A DNA stretch of 27,118 nt from an uncultured bacterium (GTDB taxonomy: Bacteria > Actinomycetota > Coriobacteriia > Coriobacteriales > Eggerthellaceae), in the NCBI GenBank assembly GCA_905215035.1, contig CAJMOJ010000026.1, positions 1 through 27,118 on the forward strand, in the 5' to 3' direction. Of the stretch, positions 7,248-14,690 are shown in pieces. The stretch's first letter is position 1. Each line of letters starts with the position of its first letter. The notes under the pieces are model-generated. The model was not told where the DNA came from, did no database searches, and was given only the letters and a program-made list of their open reading frames with translations. The position numbers were made by a program, and so were the translations under genes.

Positions 7248-9893
7248 CTAGGCTTGAGCGAGAGAGCGCAATACATACTGCAAAATACCACCATTTTGGT
7301 AATAGAGACCCTCAGTTGGAGTATCAATGCGAACAACCATAGTAAAGCTTACCGTATCACCTGATTGCTTCGTTGCAACAACCGGCACATGAGCAGGATT
7401 TGGCAGACCCTTTGAAAAATCAATAGGAGCAATCGTAAAGCATTCGGTTCCGTCAAGACCAAGAGTCTCAACACTCTCCCCTTCTTCAAATTGCAAAGGC
7501 AAAATACCCATACCAATCAAATTTGAACGATGAATACGCTCAAAACTCTCAGCAAAGGCTGCTTTTACACCTTGCAACATAGGACCTTTAGCCGCCCAAT
7601 CACGTGATGAACCCGAACCATACATTTTGCCGGCAAGAACAATAAGATCTGTCTCATTATTCATATAGTTTTCTGCAGCATCCCACACATATTTGACCGT
7701 ATCATCGAGCAAATCACGTGTCCAGCCACCCTTTTTGCCATCTGCGAGCTGATTGACCAATTTGACGTTAGAGAATGTTCCACGCATCATAACTTCATGA
7801 TTACCACGACGTGCACCGTAGGTATTGAAATCAGCAGGTGCCACACCATGCTCCTCCAAGTACTGAGCAGCAGGTGACCCATCGGCAATGGAGCCTGCAG
7901 GAGAAATATGATCAGTGGTAATAAAGTCACCAAGGTTCAGAAGAGCACGAGCATCTTTAATCTGCTCCGGGTCTTCTGCGATTGCAGGCATACCATTAAA
8001 GTAAGGAGCACGTCGAACATAGGTAGAATGGGGATCCCAGGCAAAGGTATCAGATGGTTCTTTGGAAAGAGCTTGCCACTCTGCATCACCCTTATAGAGA
8101 TCTTTTCCTGCCTCCTCAAATGTTGCCTGCGTACAGCATGATGCAAGCAGTGAAGCAACCTCATCGGCTTGAGGCCAAATATCAGCAAGAAATACCTCAT
8201 CGCCATTTTGATCGTTGCCAATTGGCTGTGTTGCAAAGTCGAAATCCATAGTTCCGACCAACGAGTAAGCAATAACAAGCGCAGGTGCACAAAGATAATT
8301 TTGAGAAACATCAGGAGAAATACGACCGTCGAAATTGCGGTTACCTGACAAAATAGAAGCAAGCTCAAGCGAATCAGCGACATCATGCATACCTGGCAAA
8401 ATTGGACCGGAATTGCCAATACAGCTCATACAACCGAAACCGCAGGTATAAAAACCGAGATCGCGCAAAGCAGGCATGAGACCAGCCTCAGCTAAAATCT
8501 GCTCGGTCGCACGTGAACCAGGCGCCAAAATCGTCTTTACCCAAGGTTTTGGCATCAGACCCTTAGCAGCTGCATTGCGAGCTAGAATACCCGCTGAAAG
8601 CATCATTGATGCATCGGTTGCAGTGGTACAACTTGTTACTGCGGCTATAGCAAGAGCTCCATGAGTTAGATCATAGGTCATTCCGTTGATATCAACAGGC
8701 ACAGTCTGATTCAAGTCAAGATTACGATCAGCGCAAACGCGATTGAAAGACTCTTTTGCCTGAGAAAGCAAGATCTTGTCATGAGGACGAGAAGGACCTG
8801 CAAGGCTACGCTCTACTGTGCTTAGGTCAAGATGAAGAACCTTTGCGTAAGCGCGCTCAGCGCCTGGCTCATTCCAGAAGCCTTGCGCTTTAGCATACGC
8901 TTCAACAAGTGCAATTTGATCCGCACTTCTCCCTGTTAAAGCAAGATAATCAAGAGTCTTTTGATCGACAGGGAATAAGGTGCATGTTGAGCCGTATTCA
9001 GGAGTCATGTTTGATACGCAAGCGCGTTGGGTAGCAGATAAGCTTTGTACGCCCTCACCAAAAACTTCAACAAAACATCCTACGACACCTTCTTGACGAA
9101 GCATATGAGCAAAGGTAAGGGATAAGTCCATTGCAGATGTTTCTTCAGGAAGTTCACCCGTTAATTCAACACCAATAACACGAGGAACCAACGTAGTAAT
9201 AGGTTGACCAAGAGCAGCGGCCTCAGCTTCAATACCGCCAACACCCCAGCCTAATACACCAATGCCGTTGGCGGTTGGTGTATGAGAGTCGGTTCCAACA
9301 AGAGTGTCAAAATAAGCAAGCGTGCCATCAGCTTCTTCTTTAGTCATAACAACTGATGCAAAACGCTCGATATTAAGTTTGTGACAAATACCTGCTCCAG
9401 GAGGCACGATACGCACATTCTGGAACGACTCCTGAGACCATTTCAAGAAATCATAGCGCTCTTTATTGCGTGAAAACTCAAGCTTCATATTCTCTTCAAG
9501 AGCGTCAGCGCAGCCGTAACAATCAGCAATAACACTGTGATCGATTACTAAATCACAAGGAATTTGAGGATTGATATTTTTGGGATCTCCCCCTAATTCT
9601 GCACACGCCTCGCGCATAACAGCAAAGTCGACAAAGACTGGCACGCCCGTAAAATCCTGAAACAAAACGCGTGCAGGCATAAACTCTACCTCATCACCCG
9701 TCTTGCCTTGCGTTCCCGCATCCACAATACGCTTGGCTAACACTTCAGCTTGTGCATCACTAGATACATTGCGCAAAACGTTCTCAAGCAATATCTTGAG
9801 CGAATAAGGCAAGCGCTCAGAACCAGCAATCGAGGCAATGGGATAATAGGTATAGGATTTTTCTCCTACCGTTAGTTGAGAAGCACGACTCAT
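7248..9893 (-). CDS. acnA: aconitate hydratase (AcnA type)
   Basis: 881 residues, full length for the AcnA/IRP1 subfamily. It isomerises citrate to isocitrate with a 4Fe-4S cluster. The cluster ligands are visible as SCTTATDASM (cysteine near 420) and GFGCMSCIGNSG (two cysteines near 485). Other family motifs are the DFTGVP segment (80-85), TDSHTPTANGIGVLGWGVGGIEAE (from residue 201), GSGSSRDWAAKGP and NLIGMGILPLQF near the C-terminus. The AAGGAG (9912-9907) is 13 nt from this ATG, rather far; a 4-codon ORF starts between them. It is last in the HEAT-icd-acn operon, 34 nt after icd. It ends in TAG and has its own terminator. Confidence 0.96.
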   Translation of the reverse strand: MSRASQLTVGEKSYTYYPIASIAGSERLPYSLKILLENVLRNVSSDAQAEVLAKRIVDAGTQGKTGDEVEFMPARVLFQDFTGVPVFVDFAVMREACAELGGDPKNINPQIPCDLVIDHSVIADCYGCADALEENMKLEFSRNKERYDFLKWSQESFQNVRIVPPGAGICHKLNIERFASVVMTKEEADGTLAYFDTLVGTDSHTPTANGIGVLGWGVGGIEAEAAALGQPITTLVPRVIGVELTGELPEETSAMDLSLTFAHMLRQEGVVGCFVEVFGEGVQSLSATQRACVSNMTPEYGSTCTLFPVDQKTLDYLALTGRSADQIALVEAYAKAQGFWNEPGAERAYAKVLHLDLSTVERSLAGPSRPHDKILLSQAKESFNRVCADRNLDLNQTVPVDINGMTYDLTHGALAIAAVTSCTTATDASMMLSAGILARNAAAKGLMPKPWVKTILAPGSRATEQILAEAGLMPALRDLGFYTCGFGCMSCIGNSGPILPGMHDVADSLELASILSGNRNFDGRISPDVSQNYLCAPALVIAYSLVGTMDFDFATQPIGNDQNGDEVFLADIWPQADEVASLLASCCTQATFEEAGKDLYKGDAEWQALSKEPSDTFAWDPHSTYVRRAPYFNGMPAIAEDPEQIKDARALLNLGDFITTDHISPAGSIADGSPAAQYLEEHGVAPADFNTYGARRGNHEVMMRGTFSNVKLVNQLADGKKGGWTRDLLDDTVKYVWDAAENYMNNETDLIVLAGKMYGSGSSRDWAAKGPMLQGVKAAFAESFERIHRSNLIGMGILPLQFEEGESVETLGLDGTECFTIAPIDFSKGLPNPAHVPVVATKQSGDTVSFTMVVRIDTPTEGLYYQNGGILQYVLRSLAQA

Positions 9894-9904
9894 GAATTAC
9901 TCAT
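9890..9904 (-). other. 4-codon ORF overlapping the acnA start
   Basis: ATGAGTAATTCATGA begins 2 nt after the AAGGAG and its stop codon overlaps the acnA ATG (ATGA). It may be chance; if translated, it could couple re-initiation to acnA. Evidence is positional only. Confidence 0.25.
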
Positions 9905-9927
9905 TTCTCCTTATGACAAATAGTGAC

Positions 9928-11028
9928 TTACGCAAGCGTTCCTAAAATACGAATAAGCTCATCGGTAAATGCTGAACATGTTGCAGCAGGCGCCTCAGAT
10001 CCAGTAGCTTTGCGAATATCAGCAGTAATAACGCTTCCTTCGGAATAAACCACGCGCACTGCTTCACGAATACGCTCGGCAATAACCTGCTCTCCTAGAT
10101 GATCAAGCATCATCGCAGCAGATAAAATTTCAGCAGTAGGATTGCAGATATCTTTGCCAGCAATATCAGGAGCAGAACCGTGAACCGCCTCGAATACCGC
10201 ATATTCTTTTCCAATATTTGCACCAGGCGCAATGCCAAGACCACCAACTAAGCCTGCACACAAATCTGATGCAATATCTCCATAGAGATTCGGAAGAACA
10301 ATAACATCAAACTGAGCAGGATCAATTACCATATTCATGCAAAATGCATCGACAATATTGTCATTGAAAGCGATTCCCTCACCAGCGTATTCTTGCGCGA
10401 CTTCACGTGCAGTTTTTAGGAACAAACCGTCAGAGAGCTTCATGATATTAGCCTTATGTACTGCAGTAACCTTTTTGCGTCCCTGCGCTTTTGCATAATC
10501 GAAAGCGTAACGGACAATATTTTGTGTAGCGGTAACTGAAATGGGCTTTACTGAAATACCCGAATCTTGGCGGATTACTCCCGCCCCTTTTTCTTCACAA
10601 AAAGCGATGAGTTCTTTTGCTTCTGGACTTCCCTCTTCAAACTCAACACCTGCATAGAGATCTTCGGTATTCTCACGAACGATAACAAGGTCTACATCGG
10701 TGTAACGACCACCCGCACCTGGGATTGAAAGAACAGGACGTAGGCAAACATAAAGATCAAGTTCTTTTCTAAGCGCAACATTAATTGATCTAAAACCGGT
10801 GCCTACCGGCGTAGTAACAGGACCTTTAATTGCTACCTTATTCTTTTTAACTGCATCGATGGTTGCCTGAGGAAGAGGCGTACCCTCCGTTTCCATCGTA
10901 GTAATACCTGCCTGGGCAATTTCCCAATCAATATCTGCTCCTGCAGCTGCAACAACACGCTGCATAGCCGCAGTAGTTTCAAGTCCAATACCATCGCCAG
11001 GAATAAGAGTTACGGTATGTTTTGCCAT
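9928..11028 (-). CDS. icd: isocitrate dehydrogenase, NAD+-type
   Basis: 366-residue beta-decarboxylating dehydrogenase converting isocitrate to 2-oxoglutarate and CO2. Substrate-binding residues are visible in TGFRSINVALRKEL (S81, N83, R87), R97, R118 in VREN, and Y125; the catalytic lysine is K192 (HKANIMK), and the metal aspartates are D227 and D251/D255. The coenzyme loop reads HGSAPDIAG with D288-I289, the pair found in NAD-dependent members; NADP enzymes usually have K-Y here. Isopropylmalate or homoisocitrate dehydrogenase is possible by family, but the adjacent aconitase and the NVALRKELDLY segment favour isocitrate. It lies 15 nt after the HEAT-repeat gene and 34 nt before acnA. Confidence 0.9.
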   Translation of the reverse strand: MAKHTVTLIPGDGIGLETTAAMQRVVAAAGADIDWEIAQAGITTMETEGTPLPQATIDAVKKNKVAIKGPVTTPVGTGFRSINVALRKELDLYVCLRPVLSIPGAGGRYTDVDLVIVRENTEDLYAGVEFEEGSPEAKELIAFCEEKGAGVIRQDSGISVKPISVTATQNIVRYAFDYAKAQGRKKVTAVHKANIMKLSDGLFLKTAREVAQEYAGEGIAFNDNIVDAFCMNMVIDPAQFDVIVLPNLYGDIASDLCAGLVGGLGIAPGANIGKEYAVFEAVHGSAPDIAGKDICNPTAEILSAAMMLDHLGEQVIAERIREAVRVVYSEGSVITADIRKATGSEAPAATCSAFTDELIRILGTLA

Positions 11029-11043
11029 GAATCTATTCGCTCC

Positions 11044-11649
11044 CTATTTCAAATTTTCAACAATCTGGGCACTGCGACGTTGCAAGGAGCCCTTTGAATT
11101 TTCGGCATCAAATGAGACACGATCCTTTAGACCCTGCTTTACCTCGGGTGCAAGTTTTCCTTCAGAATAACCAATTAATGCAATAAGCATATCCTGATAC
11201 TCAAAATCGCCGTGATAGCACTGAATTGCCTCATCAAGCAAAGGCCATGTCTTCAAAGATCTATTCTCAGTTGTTGAACCCAATTTGCACAAAAAACGCA
11301 ATGCCGCCAAACGCACCATTCCATTATCTTCATCAAAGAGTGCTGTTTCTGCTCCAGCCAAAGCTTTATCACAACTACGAGACTCAAGAGGAACCAAAGA
11401 AGTAAGAACATCTAATGATTCCCAACGAGTTTGAGCTTCAGGACGATTAAGCGCATCAACAAATTCATCTAAATAGGGAACTACTAGTTCTGGATCCGTT
11501 TTTGCCACCTGGGCCAATACTGCCGCTGCATGCTGACGATCTCGACGCGATGAACCTGATAGATCTTGGCAAAGCTGATCACGCATTGTTTGATCAAGCA
11601 ACGCCTTTTCAGCTGCATCTTTAATGGCCTGAGCCTTTTCACTAACCAC
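11044..11649 (-). CDS. HEAT-repeat-like helical protein in the icd-acn operon
   Basis: 201 residues from a GTG start. It is all-helical, with repeated hydrophobic pairs such as DRQHAAAVLAQVAKTDPELVVPYLDEFVDALNRPEAQTRWESLDVLTSLVPL and MVRLAALRFLCKLGSTT, which fit HEAT/ARM-type solenoids. I recognise no catalytic residues. It opens the operon, 15 nt before icd. The start is uncertain: an ATG at 11670 adds seven residues but has no RBS, whereas the GTG at 11649 follows AAAGGAC by about 12 nt. A scaffold or regulatory role for the TCA enzymes is only suggested by position. Confidence 0.75.
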   Translation of the reverse strand: MVSEKAQAIKDAAEKALLDQTMRDQLCQDLSGSSRRDRQHAAAVLAQVAKTDPELVVPYLDEFVDALNRPEAQTRWESLDVLTSLVPLESRSCDKALAGAETALFDEDNGMVRLAALRFLCKLGSTTENRSLKTWPLLDEAIQCYHGDFEYQDMLIALIGYSEGKLAPEVKQGLKDRVSFDAENSKGSLQRRSAQIVENLK

Positions 11650-11710
11650 TATGTACGTCCGTCCTTTCATAAACTAAGACGACTAGAAAATAGTCTATTT
11701 TTCCACTTCA

Positions 11711-11733
11711 ATTATACGAGACTAGTTCGTATA
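11711..11733 (-). promoter_or_regulatory. promoter with overlapping operator for HEAT-icd-acn
   Basis: On the reverse strand a perfect TATAAT (11716-11711) lies about 35-60 bp before the operon's start codons. The -35 region is poor. The perfect 7-bp inverted repeat TATACGA (11713-11719) / TCGTATA (11727-11733), 7 bp apart with a central ACTAGT, fills the space between the -35 and -10 boxes. This is a classic place for a repressor or a MerR-type activator. Confidence 0.6.
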
Positions 11734-11823
11734 GTCCGACATGCTTTAGAGCAATGGAGCAAGGTTGCTTCTTATCAGTTAACGCAATCGTGGATACATA
11801 AATTCTTTTTTGTTTCATAACAA

Positions 11824-11850
11824 AAATGCCCCGCATGATGCGGGGCATTT
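11824..11850 (-). terminator. terminator of rplKA
   Basis: AAATGCCCCGC (11850-11840 read in reverse) pairs across a 5-nt loop over 11 bp and is followed on the reverse strand by a run of T residues. A shorter T-run exists on the other side, so it may work both ways. It isolates rplA from the HEAT-icd-acn promoter. Confidence 0.85.
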
Positions 11851-11920
11851 TCAATAAAACAAACTCACGTGCCATAGAGTTTTATAACGTAAAACCAGCT
11901 GTTTGCAAACTAGAGGCTTC

Positions 11921-12628
11921 TTACTCAGCTGCAGAAACAGTGTACTCACGCGTTACAGAACTATCGACCGGAACACCAGGGCCCATAGAAGAAGTAACGG
12001 TAATAGACTTTACGTATTTACCTTTAGCAGCTGCAGGCTTCATGCGAATAATTTCGTCATATACAGCGCCATAATTCTCAGCAAGTTCTTCAGGAGTAAA
12101 GCTTACTTTACCAATTACAACATGTGCAATACCATAGCGGTCAGCACGATATTCAACACGACCGCCCTTAAGCTCTTTAATAGCCTTAGCAACATCATTG
12201 GTTACTGTACCGAGCTTAGGATTTGGCATCAAGCCGCGTGTGCCGAGAATACGACCAAGACGACCAACTTTAGCCATCTGGTCAGGAGTAGCTACCGTAG
12301 CATCAAAGTTAATATTACCTGCTTGGATCTCAGCGATCAGATCATCTGATCCAACGATATCAGCGCCAGCCTCTTCAGCCGCACGAGCTGCTTCACCCTC
12401 TGCAAATACAGCAACACGAACAGTCTTACCAGAGCCATTAGGAAGGCTAACGGTACCACGAAGTTGCTGATCTGCTTGGCGTGTGTCAATACCAAGGCGG
12501 AAATGAGCCTCAACTGTCTCATCAAAATTAGCAGGATGAATATCCTTAACTAACGTCAATGCGTCAATAGGAGCATAAAGTTTATCTTTATCAACTTGTG
12601 CTGCAGCAGCATCATATTTCTTTGACAT
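11921..12628 (-). CDS. rplA: 50S ribosomal protein L1
   Basis: 235 residues from MSKKYDAAAAQVDK, normal length. Family motifs include FDETVEAHFRLGIDTRQADQQLRGTVSLPNGSGKTVRVAVF and GLMPNPKLGTVT. L1 forms the mobile stalk near the ribosomal E site and in many bacteria represses its own mRNA. An in-frame ATG at 12661 would add 11 residues but has no RBS; the chosen ATG has AAAGGAA close upstream. It follows rplK by 138 nt and ends with a strong terminator, so rplKA and rplJL are separate units here. Confidence 0.95.
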   Translation of the reverse strand: MSKKYDAAAAQVDKDKLYAPIDALTLVKDIHPANFDETVEAHFRLGIDTRQADQQLRGTVSLPNGSGKTVRVAVFAEGEAARAAEEAGADIVGSDDLIAEIQAGNINFDATVATPDQMAKVGRLGRILGTRGLMPNPKLGTVTNDVAKAIKELKGGRVEYRADRYGIAHVVIGKVSFTPEELAENYGAVYDEIIRMKPAAAKGKYVKSITVTSSMGPGVPVDSSVTREYTVSAAE

Positions 12629-12651
12629 TTTTATTCCTTTCGTGGTCAAGC

Positions 12652-12666
12652 GAACAGTCACTGTTC
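12652..12666. promoter_or_regulatory. palindrome in the rplK-rplA spacer
   Basis: GAACAGT (12652-12658) and ACTGTTC (12660-12666) form a perfect 7-bp inverted repeat around one base. A second small stem AATACG/CGTATT lies near 12696-12711. Either could be an L1 target or a processing site; the sequence does not decide. Confidence 0.35.
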
Positions 12667-12766
12667 TTCCACTTAATAATTACAAAATACAGTAAGAATA
12701 CGAAAACGTATTTTATTCTCCGGAATTCTCACCATTAAGAATGGCCTGCAAACGACGAGTAAACTT

Positions 12767-13213
12767 TTACTCAGTCTTAGGTGCACGACCCTCAATTTCA
12801 ACACCCATAGAACGTGCAGTACCTGCAACAATTTCCATAGCTGCTTCGATATCATTAGCATTGAGGTCTGGCATCTTAATTTCAGCAATCTCACGAAGTT
12901 GGTCAAGAGACAAGGTGCCAACCTTGCGAATTTGAGGAATGCCTGAACCGCTCTTAATACCAAGCTTCTCTTTAATCAAGAATGCTGCGGGAGGGGTCTT
13001 GCAGACAAAATCAAATGTTTTATCTTCATAGATGGTAATTTCAACTGGGATGATAGTGCCAGCTTTATCCTGAGTTGCAGCATTAAAAGCCTGGCAGAAC
13101 TGCATAATATTAACGCCTTGAGCGCCCAATGCAGGACCTACAGGAGGAGCAGGATTTGCACCACCTGCAGGAATTTGTAATTTAACAAATCCCGTTGCTT
13201 TCTTATCAGCCAT
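12767..13213 (-). CDS. rplK: 50S ribosomal protein L11
   Basis: 148 residues. The N-terminal domain reads GFVKLQIPAGGANPAPPVGPALGAQGVNIMQFCQAFNAAT, with the proline-rich region that in other bacteria contacts thiostrepton-class antibiotics; the C-terminal rRNA-binding domain contains KLGIKSGSGIPQIRKVGTLSLDQLREIAEIKMPDLNANDIEAAMEIVAGTARSMG. It lies in the GTPase-associated centre of the large subunit. AAAGGA precedes the ATG. It is 112 nt downstream of nusG with no strong terminator between them. Confidence 0.97.
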   Translation of the reverse strand: MADKKATGFVKLQIPAGGANPAPPVGPALGAQGVNIMQFCQAFNAATQDKAGTIIPVEITIYEDKTFDFVCKTPPAAFLIKEKLGIKSGSGIPQIRKVGTLSLDQLREIAEIKMPDLNANDIEAAMEIVAGTARSMGVEIEGRAPKTE

Positions 13214-13325
13214 TATCAGTGTTCCTTTCAGCTGATTGTGTTTCTACTACTTATTGTTTATTACAAGCGTATTCGAGAGAAGCCCTGTCCACACACAGGC
13301 ACGAACACACATTGTATGCAAATTT

Positions 13326-13859
13326 CTACGAGATCTTAGCGACCTGATCGTAAGAAAGCTCAACGCTTGTCTCACGGCCAAAAATCGAAACAAGAACCTT
13401 AAGTTTTCCTGCTTCAGGATTTACCTCTGAAACAACGCCATCGAACTCAGCAAGAGGACCAGAAATTACCTTAACGGCTTGTCCAACTTCAAGGGAAGAT
13501 GCTGTCTTTTTGGGTGCTTCATGAGTTGTACGCTTCATGATCTTGTTGTACTCTTCGCGTGTGAGCGGAGAGGGTTTTCCTTCGCTACCAACAAATCCAG
13601 TAACACCAGGGGTATTTCTTACCGCAGCCCAACTGCGATCATCTAAGTCCATACGAACTAAAACATACCCAGGAAAAACCTTCTTTTCAGATTCAACGCG
13701 ACGTCCACCTTCTTTGATTTCAGTCACATTTTCTGTAGGAATTTCAATAGCAAAAACGTTGTTTTCTAACCCAAGTGTCTCAATACGAATTTCAAGGTTT
13801 TTCTTAACCTTATTTTCATACCCAGAATAGGTGTGCAATACATACCATTTTTTAGCCAT
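13326..13859 (-). CDS. nusG: transcription termination/antitermination factor NusG
   Basis: 177 residues from MAKKWYVLHTYSGYE. The NGN domain is at the N-terminus and a KOW domain at the C-terminus (VGQAVKVISGPLAEFDGVVSEVNPEAGKLKVLV). NusG binds RNA polymerase and links it to Rho or the ribosome. The reading frame extends 16 codons further upstream, but GGGAGG 7 nt before this ATG and the conserved first residues fix the start. The ATG lies inside the last codons of secE (8-nt overlap), so the two are translationally coupled. Confidence 0.96.
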   Translation of the reverse strand: MAKKWYVLHTYSGYENKVKKNLEIRIETLGLENNVFAIEIPTENVTEIKEGGRRVESEKKVFPGYVLVRMDLDDRSWAAVRNTPGVTGFVGSEGKPSPLTREEYNKIMKRTTHEAPKKTASSLEVGQAVKVISGPLAEFDGVVSEVNPEAGKLKVLVSIFGRETSVELSYDQVAKIS

Positions 13860-14271
13860 TGATAAAGCCTCCCAAACTAGAAAGGCCAAACAGGATTGGG
13901 GTAACAATCCAGTCGTCTAAGACAATGCAGAACAGACTGAAGAAGATCAATGCAACCAAGACGACTCCGGTCCATTGCCAAACATCTTGTTTGGTTGGCC
14001 AAGTCACACGTTTCATTTCAGCTTTCACGTCACGTAAGAACTGAAAACGCTTTTTCTTAGGCTTCTTCTTTGCTGCCTGCGAGCTTTGCGATTTAGCAGG
14101 TTGTTTAGGTGCTTGCTTTTTTTCCGAAGACTCGGAAGCCTTACCAAAACGTTTTGCTTTAGGCGCTTCTTCTTCAACGACGGGAGCCTGATCGGCTAAT
14201 TCAGCAGCAGCTTTTTTTGCCTGACGATTAGCAGACGCTTTTGCTCTCTGTGTTTTTGACTTCTTTGCCAT
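13852..14271 (-). CDS. secE: preprotein translocase subunit SecE
   Basis: 139 residues. The C-terminal third is the conserved SecE core: FLRDVKAEMKRVTWPTKQDVWQWTG followed by one transmembrane helix (VVLVALIFFSLFCIVLDDWIV). It stabilises SecY in the translocon. The first 80 residues are a Lys/Ala/Gln/Ser-rich, probably disordered extension, much longer than in minimal SecE proteins and common in actinobacteria. An upstream in-frame ATG at 14295 is less likely, because MAKKSKTQRAK is a normal start. It overlaps nusG. Confidence 0.92.
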   Translation of the reverse strand: MAKKSKTQRAKASANRQAKKAAAELADQAPVVEEEAPKAKRFGKASESSEKKQAPKQPAKSQSSQAAKKKPKKKRFQFLRDVKAEMKRVTWPTKQDVWQWTGVVLVALIFFSLFCIVLDDWIVTPILFGLSSLGGFING

Positions 14272-14316
14272 ATAACTTCCTGCTCTGGAAATCAAACTTT
14301 CCTATAACGCCAAAGA

Positions 14317-14333
14317 AGCAGCTTATAGCTGCT
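14317..14333 (-). terminator. weak hairpin between tRNA-Trp and secE
   Basis: AGCAGC/GCTGCT with a 5-nt loop (14317-14322 and 14328-14333), followed on the reverse strand by TTCTTT. It could be a partial attenuator or an RNase processing signal after the tRNA. Confidence 0.3.
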
Positions 14334-14345
14334 CTAATAACAAGC

Positions 14346-14421
14346 TGGCACGCCAGGAAGGACTCGAACCCTCAACTTTCGGTTTTGGAGACCGACGCTC
14401 TACCAATTGAACTACTGGCGT
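14346..14421 (-). tRNA. tRNA-Trp (anticodon CCA)
   Basis: 76 nt with the 3' CCA encoded. The acceptor arms ACGCCAG and CTGGCGT pair fully, the anticodon stem TCGGT/ACCGA encloses the loop CTCCAAA, and the T-loop is TTCGAGT. It lies between rpmG and secE, a common place for tRNA-Trp in bacteria. Confidence 0.97.
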
Positions 14422-14436
14422 ATCTATTGCCTAATC

Positions 14437-14586
14437 TTAACGAGTTTCTTTATGCATGGTGTGATGACCGCACCATTTGCAATATTTCTTAAACTCAATA
14501 CGATCAGGATTATTCTGCTTGTTCTTCTTGGTCGTATAGTTGCGGCGCTTGCACTCTGTGCATGCCAAAGTGACCAAAGTACGCAT
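14437..14586 (-). CDS. rpmG: 50S ribosomal protein L33
   Basis: 49 residues, with the zinc-binding C9-x-x-C12 and C36-x-x-C39 pairs, so this is the zinc-containing (C+) form. The frame is open a further 28 codons upstream, but AAAGGAG a few bases before the internal ATG and the usual length fix the start. It lies between tuf and tRNA-Trp, 14 nt before the tRNA. Confidence 0.95.
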   Translation of the reverse strand: MRTLVTLACTECKRRNYTTKKNKQNNPDRIEFKKYCKWCGHHTMHKETR

Positions 14587-14642
14587 GAATTCTCCTTTAA
14601 ATATTAATCGTGAGCTTGTTTGCGCATGACCTATTGCGTAAG

Positions 14643-14666
14643 CAGAACCCGCCGAAGCGGGTTCTG
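14643..14666 (-). terminator. GC-rich hairpin between tuf and rpmG
   Basis: CAGAACCCGC (14643-14652) and GCGGGTTCTG (14657-14666) form 10 perfect pairs around a 4-nt loop (TTCG on the reverse strand), just after the tuf stop codon. There is no T-tract on either side, so it may stabilise the tuf 3' end or mark a processing site rather than terminate. Confidence 0.5.
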
Positions 14667-14690
14667 TCATAAGCTTTCAAATAATTCGTG

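Noticed and set aside
11921..12661. Longer L1 starting at 12661
   Set aside because: The extra residues are not part of L1 and have no RBS, while AAAGGAA precedes the ATG at 12628.
12651..12666. LexA-type SOS box (CGAAC-N-GTTC)
   Set aside because: The arms are 7 bp apart, not the 4 bp of the Gram-positive SOS box, and the site is between ribosomal protein genes.
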